Below are positions 56,301 through 64,000 of a DNA stretch of 64,000 nucleotides, piece after piece. This DNA comes from Gigantopelta aegis (taxonomy: Eukaryota; Mollusca; Gastropoda; Neomphalida; Peltospiridae), in the NCBI RefSeq assembly GCF_016097555.1, contig NC_054712.1, positions 45,978,233 to 46,042,232 of the forward strand. The letters run 5' to 3'. Under the pieces are notes generated by a model. That model saw nothing but the letters and a program-made list of their open reading frames with translations, was not told the DNA's origin and did no database searches. Numbering within the stretch: position 1 is the stretch's first letter; every line of letters begins with the position of its first letter. Both the position numbers and the translations under genes were made by a program.

Positions 56301-59300
56301 TGAGTATCTCACTCCTACACGATGCCTCGGTTGAACAACGCCGATCGGAATCAAGCCATTGGCTTGTTGAATGCAGGAAACTCGCAATTGCGGGTAGCAC
56401 AACGGTTCCACGTGCACCCGTCAACCATTAATCGGCTCCTCAACCGATATCAGACGACAGGGACCGTCAATGACCGCCGTCGTTCGGGCACACCACGCGT
56501 AATAACCAATAGACAGGACCGGAACATACGGTTGCGGCACCTGTGCAATCGGTTTTTGACAGCCGCAAGCACTGCCAGGACTGAAGTGGGAACCAGGGGA
56601 CGACTCATCAGCGCCCGAACTGTCCGGAGACGTATTGCCGCAGAACGACTGCATTGCCACCGACCCTACCGTGGCCTATCGTCAAGCAAGACTCTTATGG
56701 GCCAGGAATGGTGGGCATTTGCGACCCAGGAGATGGCGAGATGTCATCTTCTCGGATGAATCGAGATTTAACGTGAGTGTCACGGACAGACGTCGTTGCA
56801 TTTACCGCCGTCGTGGAGAATGTGTCGCGCAGGCCTGTGTTCTGGAGAGGGACCGCTACGGGGGCGGCGGAGTCATGGTTTGGGGCGCCATCAATGCTGA
56901 CTTCCGGTCCGAACTCGTGGTGGTACAGGGAAACCTTAATGCACAACACTACGTCGACAACATCCTGCGGCCGGTCCTCCTCCCATTGATGAGACGGCAT
57001 GGCGGAAACAGGCTCGTCTTCCAGCAAGACAACGCTCGGCCGCACACTGCCAGGCGTACACAGGCGTTTCTTCGTGCCCACCATGTCACTGTGTTGGACT
57101 GGCCAGCAGTTTCCCCGGACATGAACCCAATAGAGCACATGTGGGATGAGCTGGGACGTCGTGTTCAAAACCAACCGAATCCACCACAGAACTTCGCTGA
57201 GCTGCAGCAGGCATTGCAGCATCACTGGGCAGCCATCCCACGACGTGTGGTGAGGCACCTGTGCATGTCCATGCCTAGGAGGCTGCAGGCGTGCATCGCA
57301 GCACATGGAGGTCACACGAAATACTGACCCCCATGACGTTGACATCGCCAGAGACGTTATGCGCGATTCACTGTTGGCGGCTGACAGTGCCAGTCAGATG
57401 GGCCAGTGGTTGGTCTCACTGGTGGTATCAGTTTCATTTTTGTGGGATCTTGCATAATAAAATAAACCATGATCATTTCCGAGATTGCGTTTTTATTGCC
57501 GCCTAGTATATATATTTGTTTTACACGTCCAGTTACTCTGCAATCAACATGTACAAGTGTATATTTCACGGTATATTTCCAGCGCTTCTAGAACGTTTAT
57601 AAAATCCACTAGCCATGGGATCAGTGATTTAAAACATTTACTAACCACGATTAAAATTTCACTAGCCCTACTTTACTTTGAGTTAATACAGTTTTAATAA
57701 ATAATAGTAAAAATTGGATATGTCACCTAAAGAGAGATATAGCTTACGAACACTAACCTTGGGTGTCGGGGTTGGGGTCAGGATATTCATATTTACAAAA
57801 TAGACTTAACTGCAACATTTTACAAAAAATACAAAGAAATGATTTTAATATTTTCTCTCATTTTAATATTTTTTTAAATTATGGGTCAACCCATTTTAAC
57901 TGAGGACTACCAGATTTTATAACCTGGTAGCCAGGATGGCTACCACTGAAAAAAGTTAAGGTCATGGCCTGATGACAACCGTTTGTATGAAACAGTTACT
58001 TGTTTATTTGTTACAATGCCAATGCCTCATTAATTTTAAAGAATTCAGTAGCTACAGTACATTGTTACTTGGTTTATTATGTTACAACACCTGTGTTTGA
58101 CCTCATTAACTTTAACACTCAAACAATTCAGTACATAGGCCTACAACACTTTGTATGAAACAGTTCAGGGCTTGAACTTAACGGCGGCATTGACAGCAAT
58201 TGCCGTCGTTGACATATAAATTTCCGTAGGTAGGTAAAAATGACTGTGAAAGACAAATTCTTAAATGTGAGCCCTACAGTTACTTGTTCATTTGTTACAG
58301 TGCCTGTGTTTGACTGTATTAAGTTTATCTTATACAATTACTGTTTACAAAACTGTTTTGCATTCTCGTGTGACATTTAGTTTACTTTGTGACACTGCCG
58401 AGGTGTAATGTTATTAAAGTTTTTACTTTATTACAGCGTCAGTGTTTGATCTTGTTTCAAAGGATGATAAGAAAAAGATGGAAGAGGTTAAACTGTCGAC
58501 TCATCACACAGATGGAAAAGATAACCGCGATAAATCTGATGACAATTGCATTCACAATCGTGGTCACGATCACTCGTCTACTGATCAAACAGCTGCCCAC
58601 ACTGAGGTAGAAGTTTCACAGATACTAACAAGTGCTTTGATTAAAATCTCTAAAACAGCTAAAATTACACTATTCTATTATTTCTTTATTAATATTATTA
58701 GAAGCTATAACATTTTTTTTTAATAAAGTATGTTTTTGACCATTCTGTTGGTTTGATGAAAATAGAAATTGCTATAAAAATAAATCTGTTTTCTTATAGT
58801 TTGAAGATTGACTTTCCTTTCATTCTACAAAATTGCGTCTTATTGCGAATTGTTGTCTGACAGCGTGTACAGCACAAGCCTAGAATACTTGACACAATGC
58901 TATTGTTTTAAGTAAAATTTAATGTATTTATTGTTCGGACAAAATAATGTTTTTGATGACAACCAATGTCACATTAATTATCATTAGCAGGAACGGCAGT
59001 ATTAATAGAGTTTAGTGACATGTTTGGTCCACATCAAGCGTTGTTACCTGAAGCTTGTTACTTTTGTTGAATATTGGTATTCATTACTGGGTGTATACTA
59101 CCAAATCAAATCCCATAGATGACAGTAGTAACATATGTGGCTAAAACTCCTATCTGCAGTGTATCAATCGACATCAATGCCACGGATATAAATACTACCA
59201 CCCCTCACCCTTAAAGTGAATAAGAAAAAAATTGGGGGTCAATCTGCTAATTTCTGAGATAATGGGTAGGGTCTATGACTACCCTAGTTCCGCACAAAAT

Positions 59301-62300
59301 TCGAGTACCTTTTTTTACAGGTACACCATATATGTTTCAAGCACAAGGCTACTTGACACAGTGGTACTAGATGAAATAAAATTGCATACATTGTTTTGCC
59401 CAGATGAAAGTTTTTTTTTTACAACCAACTCACTAACACTTGTGGTGTTCACTTCTTTATCAAAAGTTGGGTGCACCTCGAACTTTGACCCAGCCGGAAG
59501 TTATTTAGTTTAGTACTACCTGTAAACAAATTATAAAGTAAAGTATAAGAAATATTTTGTATCTGTTTTTCTATCAGGCCAGTGAACACAGACCTGATCT
59601 CACAAAGACTGAAACCAGTCAACCGGTTGCACTGATCAAGGGAAACCTGTCGTTTAAACCTTTCTTACGCGACTCGGAGAAACAAGCACGATACGAGTTA
59701 TACCTCAACCACATCAGACAGGGACATAAAGGTAGACTGTAATATAATTTCTCTTTACTTTAACTGTAGTTATAGTTAATTTGTATCATATTCGTAGTCT
59801 CTTTGTATCATAGGGGCGGGATGTAGCCTAGTGGTAAAGCACTCGCTTGATGCATGGTCAGTCTGGGATCGATCCCCGTCGGTGGGCCCATTGTGTTATT
59901 TCTCATTCCAGCTAATGCACTACGACTGGTATATCAAAGGCCGTGGTATTTGTTATCCTGTCTGTGGGATGGTGCATATAAAAGATCCCTTGCTGCTAAT
60001 CGAAAAAAGAGAAGCCCATGAAGTGGTGACAGCGGGTTTCTTCTCTCAATATCTGTGTGGTCCTTAACCATATTTATGATGCCATATGACCGTAAATAAA
60101 ATGTGTTGAGTGCATTGTTAAATGAAATATTTCCTTTGTATCATATGCACTGACCATCACCAGAAATTCACTGGTCAGATTTGTAGTCCTAAAAAGGATA
60201 TGAGAAGAAAAAATAATATACTTTTAATTTTTGAATACAGTAACTAGTTGTATTCTGGTAAGCAGTAAATGACCCCCCAATTGTATACATGAGTTAGAAG
60301 TATTGTGCATTTTATAGCAAATTCACAAATGAAAAATGGGTGGTAGATTTTCAGTGGAGTTCAATACACTAATAGGGTGCATCATGTTTATCTAGTAAGG
60401 TTATGTGGCATTGTGTAGTTGATCCAAGTTTATTTTTTATCATCAAGTGGATGGAAAATATTGCCACCACATCTGAGAATGATATTGATATTTACGGTGA
60501 AACCTTTTTGAGGTTGTTAATTTCAGTATTAAATTCAACATTATTGATAGTATTTCTCAGTTTATTAATTGCGTGAGGACTATTAAAAATACTCATGCTA
60601 GTAAAGTACTTTTGGCTATTACAACAGCTATTTTACCATATGTTTCACCTTACTTACAACTTACAAATTATCAAAAAAAAATCCATTGTGTTTTTTGTTC
60701 TGTTTTTTGTAGTACATTAGAATGTATTTTATGTGAAATGGAAAAGGTACATACCTCAAGAACTAGGATGATGTGTCGATGTTTGCTCTGTTTATTTATT
60801 TACAAATTGTTTCCAGACCCTTATGCTGCTGCATCAGATAAACACATGACTGAGTGGGAGCACGATAAAGAGAGAGAGGAATTTACCAAATCAGCCAAAC
60901 TGTACAAGCCGATGGTTGGTTTAATGGCGCACCGCTTCACCACAGCCAAGTACTCGGATGAAGTGGACAAAGCCGATATTCCAGTTGATGAGACGGTGAC
61001 TGATACTTAAAATTAAATAAATGGAAGGAAGAAAATGTTTTATTTAACAACACACTCAACACATTTTATTTACAGTTATATGGCGTCAGAAATATGGTTA
61101 CGGACCACACAGATATTGAGAGAGGAAACCCGCTATTGCCACTTCATGGTCTACTCTTTTCGATTAGCAGCACGGGATCTTTTATATACTCCATCCCACA
61201 GACAGTATAGTACATACCACAGCCTTTGTTACACCAGTTGTGGAGCACTGGCTGGAACAAGAAATAGTCCCATGGGTCCACCAACGGGGATCGATCCTAG
61301 ACTGACCGTGCATCAAGTGAACACTTTACCACTGGGCTGATATAAATGGGGGCCTAATTCAGTAAACAAGGTCAAAATGAATGTGTGGGGCTCTTCATTT
61401 CAAATTATATTTTGCATGAAAAATAACCCACTTTCCAAAGACCTATATGTTCACAAAACAATACTGGGCAGGCTGTAGATCAGTGGTGGAATCTTCTCTA
61501 TTTCAAGTTTATTTTGCCATGAGACTTTGTAGCGGTCGAGTGGTATGTTCTTGCGCCAAATAAATGAATGCTATAAATAGGAAGCGAAAACAACATATGT
61601 GAACTTCTGTATTTATTACATACCTTCTTTTATGTTTCACAAAAATGGTTTTTAATTTAACGTCATAACAACACTTTGTTAAATCAATGATGAAAACTCC
61701 TTTCATGAATTTGCTTAACGTTCAGAATTATACTTTGCGGCCGCCTTGTGTAATGTTTCAAATACAATGTGATGTCAGTAAATAAAAGGCGGTATTTGCA
61801 GCAAAAAGAAAAAGGGAATTCCCCATTTAAAAGTTCCGGTCCAGATTGCACCTATGTGCGATACAAAATAAATTTATCACACGGTTTCAAAATGTCTTTA
61901 TCACTATAGTAAGATTGAATAGGTATGTAATAAATAGAGGGATCAGATACCCACATAACTGGAATTTACTCAACCTATTTCATTGTTACAGATTACACAT
62001 TGCGGATTATATATTATACAAATAAGCACACAGATGACAGACAAATGGAATTTGTGCCTTATACTCAAACCCATGTGTCAAAATAACTATACTCTTCAAA
62101 AAAAGTAAAGGAACCTGAAATAGTAATGTTAATATCAACTAGTGGACTGAACATGCGTTTTGACCACAGACATCCTAGTAAAGAACATTCAAGTCTGTTT
62201 ATCAACACACCAAAACACATTTCATAGTTTGCACATGCATCACGCAGTTGCCCCGTACACATGCGTGGGGTGTCATTTTTGATTTTGACAATTTCCAGGA

Positions 62301-63439
62301 AGGTCCATTAATCACTGTGGAACATTATTTCTGTCAATCATTATCATTCTGTTGATCATACAGTTGTTATTGTTTTGTTTTCAGTCGTTTTTATTCTTTG
62401 AATATATTTGCGATTTACTGATAAAAAAACATCAACTTTCAATTTTCACTTCTGACCCCAATTGTCCTTTAAGATCTTTGGTGGTCATAAAACCTACTGT
62501 GATACTGAACTACCATTTGTAATGTTTGCCCAATTAATTCACTATAACCATTCCCCAAAGCTAATATACCTTACAATTTTGGCAATTGTAATTTCTTATT
62601 TTCCCCAACTTTTTTGAAGAGTATATTTATTGAGCAGGAAGTAGCTGTGACCTAACCCTTCTGTAGAGTGATGGCATGCAGTGCATCATCAATTGAATCA
62701 CATTGTGGATGTGATGATGTGCTGCACTGCACACCAACATTAATTAAAGGGACATTCCTGAGTTTGCTGCATTGTAAGATATTTCCGACTAATAAAATAT
62801 TTCTACGATTAAACTTACATATATGTATTACATATATTTTCTTGTTTAGAATATCAGCGTCTGTGTATTCAATGTGTTTCTGGTCGTCTTAATATTTGTA
62901 AGAAGCCCAAGCTGGATTTTGTCTTCAAATAATTTTGTATGTATGAAAAAATATATTTTAGGAAATCAAATCAAATTTAACATAATACAAATATTGGAAG
63001 GATCAGAAACACATTTAATATACAGCCACTAATATTTTATGCAGGAAAATATATTTGATATGTAATTACAATCGTTAAAATGTCTCTGTTAGTCGATAAC
63101 ATCATTAAAATTGCAGAAAACTCAGAATGTCCCTTTAACACCATTCCAGTACAGACATAAAAATGTTAACAGGTGCTCATTTAGCAAATAGTTCTCTCCT
63201 TTGAAACATTATTGCATGGCCATGTTAAAATGTAAACTGCTTTATTATAAGAAAATGATAAAGTTTCAGATAAAGCCTATTTAAAACTAAAAATTGTGAT
63301 AAATATTTCAGGTTGAGAAATCTGAACAGGCGAAAGCGGCGGAGATGAAAATGTTCGGGCATCTGACGCGCGACGAATGTGAATGGGTTCCTGACAAACT
63401 GCTGTGTCGGAGATTCAACGTGCCGCACCCATACCCCGG
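41360..63439 (+). CDS. GPATCH1: GPATCH1, G-patch spliceosomal protein (exons 1-13, 3' end beyond window)
   Basis: GPATCH1 is a nuclear, spliceosome C-complex associated protein whose G-patch activates a DEAH helicase. Exons: 41360-41432, 46521-46652, 47304-47389, 50394-50554, 51706-51797, 52229-52281, 52721-52918, 53414-53552, 55134-55400, 58437-58606, 59578-59731, 60817-60995, 63312-63439; all keep frame (610 codons). The N-terminal family block reads [20 protein letters not shown] and [10 protein letters not shown]. The G-patch starts at about residue 152 in the fifth exon ([20 protein letters not shown]). Then come [68 protein letters not shown] and [19 protein letters not shown], each aligning with human GPATCH1. 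Exon 1 (start [20 protein letters not shown]) is supported by frame and position, but its donor GTCATT is weak. The basic/Ser-rich C-terminus lies off the right edge. Confidence 0.94.
41954..42324. mobile_element. TTAA-type MITE (family 1), intact
   Basis: Ends AGGGACATTCCTGAGTTTGC and its inverse GCAAACTCAGGAATGTCCCT, flanked on both sides by TTAA (41950-41953, 42325-42328). 371 bp. Perfect TTAA duplication suggests piggyBac mobilisation, although other TTAA users exist. Confidence 0.8.
42330..43490. other. GPATCH1 intron 1 stretch, no gene
   Basis: AT-rich; about 42782-42840 is a type 1 SINE tail on the minus strand (ATGTTTTATTTAATAATGCA, ACGTTTATATGGCGTCAG) without the rest. No exon recognised. 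Confidence 0.4.
43491..43678. mobile_element. MITE family 4
   Basis: Starts CTAGCTCTGGCACTCACCA and ends CACCCAGAACTAGCCCTG. The interior GGCAAATTTGATTTTATTTT and TTTAGTTTAATAGACAATTT-like words are shared with the other copies. Confidence 0.55.
43825..44153. mobile_element. MITE family 2
   Basis: AGGGTTTCTAGATTATGATA to TTCTAGAAGTCCT. Its left flank TGTTTAATGCCATT is shared with the copy at 39100, so the true end may lie about 15 bp further left. Confidence 0.65.
44164..44804. mobile_element. TTAA-type MITE (family 1) with internal tandem duplications
   Basis: The first about 41 bp (TTTAAAGGGACATTCCTGAC to GTAAGATG) are present three times in tandem (44160-44282). An internal block of about 180 bp (AATATTTGTAAGAAGCCCAA to ATTTGATATGTAATTACAAT) is present twice (about 44383-44560 and 44561-44738). 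The right end GAATGTCCCT is normal but the flanking TTAA has lost a T. Confidence 0.75.
45496..46070. other. GPATCH1 intron 1 stretch with MITE family 4 remnant
   Basis: 45640-45752 repeats GGCAAATATGGTGAGTGCCA and AAATTTGCAATTGGCAAAT, a partial family 4 copy. The remainder is AT-rich without genes. Confidence 0.4.
46074..46167. mobile_element. MITE family 3, shortened (94 bp)
   Basis: GGGGTCTAATTCACTAAAC at the left and TTGTGAATTAGGCCCC at the right, with the TGTTGTCTAGCAGAGCC part missing. Confidence 0.6.
47405..48290. repeat. GPATCH1 intron 3: MITE 4 remnant and a palindrome
   Basis: 47405-47640 has family 4 words, with TTGCCAGTTATTCTTAAAA doubled. 48001-48129 is a hairpin: ATCGAGTGAAGTCTGCAATC pairs with GATTGCAGACTTCACTCGAT, and its loop holds three copies of a 22-bp unit GATTGTGCGACTCGTGTGAT plus AT. 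Confidence 0.55.
48277..49782. mobile_element. Dispersed repeat 'A', more intact copy, about 1.5 kb
   Basis: Possible short inverted ends TTTAAAGGAGAGGACAA (left) and, on the other strand, TTTAAAGGTAGGGTCAA (right). It contains the same ordered blocks as 119-2430 without the LINE. No ORF of note; the 87-codon frame at 49500-49763 lacks family resemblance. Non-autonomous DNA element is the best guess. Confidence 0.5.
50028..50319 (-). mobile_element. SINE, tail type 2, full length
   Basis: AACACCACTAGAGCACATTG, TTAATCATCGGCTATTGGAT, GGATCTTTTATATGCACCAT, CGACGGGGATCGATCC and CCACTGGGCTACATCCCGCC. Ends 75 bp before the GPATCH1 exon at 50394. Confidence 0.85.
50700..50890 (+). mobile_element. 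SINE, tail type 2, decayed
   Basis: GCTGTGGTATGTGCTATCCT, CCCTTGCTTCTAATGG, GGTATCGTTAAACAAAACAA. Head missing. Confidence 0.55.
51089..51136. mobile_element. MITE family 3, minimal (48 bp)
   Basis: GGGGCCTGATTCACTAAAC directly followed by CTCGTCGCAACTTTG and TGAATTCGGCCCC. Both ends are kept but the centre is gone. Confidence 0.6.
51374..51621. mobile_element. hAT-like MITE with telomere-like repeat inside
   Basis: Ends CAGGGTTTCTGCCAGA and TCTGGCAGAAACCCTG. At about 51500-51524 it holds four TTAGGG units in a row (GGGTTAGGGTTAGGGTTAGG). No matching 8-bp flanks were found. A lone related end is at about 38568. Confidence 0.65.
54046..54880. repeat. (TG)n compound microsatellite, about 0.8 kb, then a (CA)n block
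   Basis: Mixture of GTGTGT, GTTTGTG and GTTCGTG units on the plus strand, without interruption to about 54822. Then CAGGCAGGGCACCTGCACCT and (CA)n at 54848-54878 on the same strand. It lies in GPATCH1 intron 8. All the long Cys/Val or Thr/His ORFs in this stretch are repeat artefacts. Confidence 0.9.
56029..57506 (+). mobile_element. Tc1-like transposon, 1.48 kb, TA-flanked
   Basis: Inverted ends CTAGCCGTCATTAATAACGC (left) and CTAGGCGGCAATAAAAACGC (right, other strand), both next to TA. Coding part GC-rich against an AT-rich intron, consistent with recent arrival. Confidence 0.8.
56322..57327 (+). pseudogene. Tc1-family DD34E transposase, one frame change
   Basis: N-terminal helix-turn-helix pair ([20 protein letters not shown], then a second with RRSGTPRV). 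Catalytic Asp 1 is in [11 protein letters not shown], Asp 2 in [12 protein letters not shown], Glu in [17 protein letters not shown]; exactly 34 residues separate Asp 2 and Glu, so DD34E. The frame changes near 56670, within RPYRG...[10 protein letters not shown], separating the DNA-binding part (56322-56675) from the catalytic part (to 57327). The protein is therefore not made intact. Otherwise length (about 335 codons) is normal. Confidence 0.85.
58166..58275. mobile_element. hAT-like MITE, CAGGGCTTGAA ends
   Basis: CAGGGCTTGAACTTAACGGC to AATGTGAGCCCTA. Shorter (110 bp) relative of the copy at 5896-6062, located 160 bp before a GPATCH1 exon. Confidence 0.55.
59089..59520 (+). mobile_element. 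MITE family 5, plus-strand copy
   Basis: GTGTATACTACCAAATCAAA at the left, ATTTAGTTTAGTACTACCTG at the right. Interior ACTCCTATCTGCAGTGTATC, CACCATATATGTTTCAAGCA and GGTGCACCTCGAACTTTGAC match the copy at 30034-30367. It ends about 57 bp before a GPATCH1 exon. Confidence 0.65.
59813..60133 (+). mobile_element. SINE, tail type 1, with 12-bp target duplication
   Basis: Flanked by CTTTGTATCATA at 59801-59812 and 60134-60145. Complete from GGGGCGGGATGTAGCCTAGT to GTTGAGTGCATTGTTAAATG. This copy defines the true SINE ends best. Confidence 0.92.
60146..60816. other. GPATCH1 intron 11 remainder, no element recognised
   Basis: AT-rich sequence up to the acceptor TTTCCAG at 60816. The open frame running back to 60573 is the intronic extension of the exon 60817-60995. 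Confidence 0.45.
61027..61340 (-). mobile_element. SINE, tail type 1
   Basis: ATGTTTTATTTAACAACACA, CAGTTATATGGCGTCAGAAA, AACGGGGATCGATCCTAGAC and CACTTTACCACTGGGC. A probable ATAAATGG duplication flanks it. A MITE family 3 fragment (GGGGGCCTAATTCAGTAAAC) follows immediately. Confidence 0.85.
61380..62740. other. GPATCH1 intron 12 stretch, no gene
   Basis: AT-rich; short ORFs at 61509-61706 and 62065-62262 are not recognisable. ACTCTTCAAAAAAAGTAAAG at 62092 and CCAACTTTTTTGAAGAGTAT at 62605 are nearly complementary and bound about 530 bp, a possible further MITE. Confidence 0.4.
62748..63134. mobile_element. TTAA-type MITE (family 1), intact
   Basis: AGGGACATTCCTGAGTTTGC to GAATGTCCCT with TTAA on both sides (62744-62747, 63135-63138). 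387 bp. Confidence 0.8.
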
Positions 63440-63633
63440 GTAGGAGTTCTAACTTGTTGTTTACCGTGACTGCATGCTAAAGTCTTAACTCTTCACAGCT
63501 GGTCGAAGTTAGTGGTATGAAAACTGGAAAGATTTCTTCCTACACCCCAACATTTGTTATTGTTTACACTGTCTGGGCTTGGGTATCAATCTATAACTTT
63601 GGGCACAATGCATTGTTCTTTGCTAGAGCGCGT

Positions 63634-63715
63634 CGGGATCTGGCTCAGTCGGTAGAGCGATCGCCTGAGGTGCTTCAGTTGTACGATCAGACCACCTCGG
63701 TGGACCCATTCTCTT
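63634..63715 (+). mobile_element. tRNA-like SINE head of a different family
   Basis: GGATCTGGCTCAGTCGGTAG followed by AGCGATCGCCTGAGGTGC resembles a tRNA D-arm/anticodon-arm half with a good A box. No B-box match (GGTTCGA) is seen, so it is not a working tRNA gene. It is directly followed by MITE family 5. Confidence 0.45.
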
Positions 63716-63717
63716 AT

Positions 63718-64000
63718 TAAGGGTGTATACTACCAAATCAAATCCCATAGACGACAATAGTAACATATGCGGCTAAAACTCCTACCTGCAACATATCAAC
63801 CGACATAAACGCCACGGATATAAATACTACCACCCCTTACACTTAAAGTGAATCAGAAAAAAATGGGGGTCAAGCTGCTCGTTTCTGAGATAACGGGTAG
63901 CGTCTATGACTACCCTAGTTTCGCACAAAATTTGAGTACTTTTTTTTACAGGTACCCCATACATGTTTCAAGCACAAGGCTACTTGACACATTGGTACTA
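63718..64000 (+). mobile_element. MITE family 5, cut by window edge
   Basis: GTGTATACTACCAAATCAAA and GCACAAGGCTACTTGACACA; same order as 59089-59520, right end outside the window. Confidence 0.6.

Larger units (their letters stand above)
55931..57971. mobile_element. hAT-like MITE (CAGGGCTTGACC) split by a Tc1 element
   Basis: Left end CAGGGCTTGACCTTAGC at 55931 and right end GTTAAGGTCATGGCCTG at 57971 are inverted. Inner words GGTAGTCCACCAGGCTACTA and CTACCAGATTTTATAACCTG match the intact relative at 21406-21728. Between them lie a Tc1 transposon (56029-57506) and part of MITE family 2 on the minus strand (57585-57830). Confidence 0.6.

Noticed and set aside
56695-57345. 216-codon minus-strand ORF over the Tc1 element
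   Set aside because: Antisense shadow of the GC-rich transposase.

Overview
The window is eukaryotic and almost certainly molluscan, most likely a gastropod. Compact host exons sit in an AT-rich background packed with short interspersed elements. The commonest has a tRNA-like head (A box TAGCCCAGTGG, B box near GGGATCGATCC) and a core containing GGATGGTGCATATAAAAGAT. I know this SINE type from mollusc genomes. The assignment rests on repeats and protein similarity by eye, not on a search.

Four host genes are readable. (1) Glomulin (GLMN), + strand, 6289-8313, whole reading frame in one exon. (2) COQ9, the lipid-binding ubiquinone-biosynthesis protein, + strand, eight coding exons between 13285 and 29155; the first exon was not found. 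(3) A SOCS6 orthologue, - strand, 39770-40996, single exon. (4) GPATCH1, + strand, thirteen exons from 41360 to 63439, running off the right edge. SOCS6 and GPATCH1 start head to head 363 bp apart and probably share a promoter.

The most unusual part is COQ9. Nearly every intron carries a tandem array, and two arrays are made of the exon/intron boundary itself. At 13880-14779 a 60-bp unit (43 nt of exon end, the GTGAGT donor, 17 nt of intron in all) is repeated 15 times and stays open in the coding frame. At 22257-23011 a second, unrelated unit of about 60 bp repeats the end of another exon with its GTATGC donor about 13 times. A third array (79 bp x 5) and a SINE abut the acceptor at 21210, and a MITE ends 30 bp before the acceptor at 17543. 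A 1.7-kb array of 23-bp units repeats a TTTGTAG/GTG motif that matches the real acceptor downstream of it.

Mobile elements: a 3.9-kb hAT transposon (25049-28971, antisense in the last COQ9 intron), a 1.48-kb Tc1 element (56029-57506) nested in a hAT-like MITE, two LINE 3' remnants, about twenty SINE copies of two tail types, and at least seven MITE families. These include TTAA-flanked (piggyBac-like), TTA-flanked (PIF/Harbinger-like), pogo-like and CAGGG-ended hAT-like families. A 1.4-kb transposon at 2795-4187 has 8-bp target duplications and telomere-like repeats just inside both ends. No LTR or virus-derived element was recognised.

Layout: 1-6200 repeats; 6231-8400 GLMN; 8400-13280 repeats; 13285-29155 COQ9; 29160-39770 repeat-rich intergenic DNA with one unassigned exon-like ORF; 39770-41360 SOCS6 and shared promoter; 41360-64000 GPATCH1 with large repeat-filled introns.
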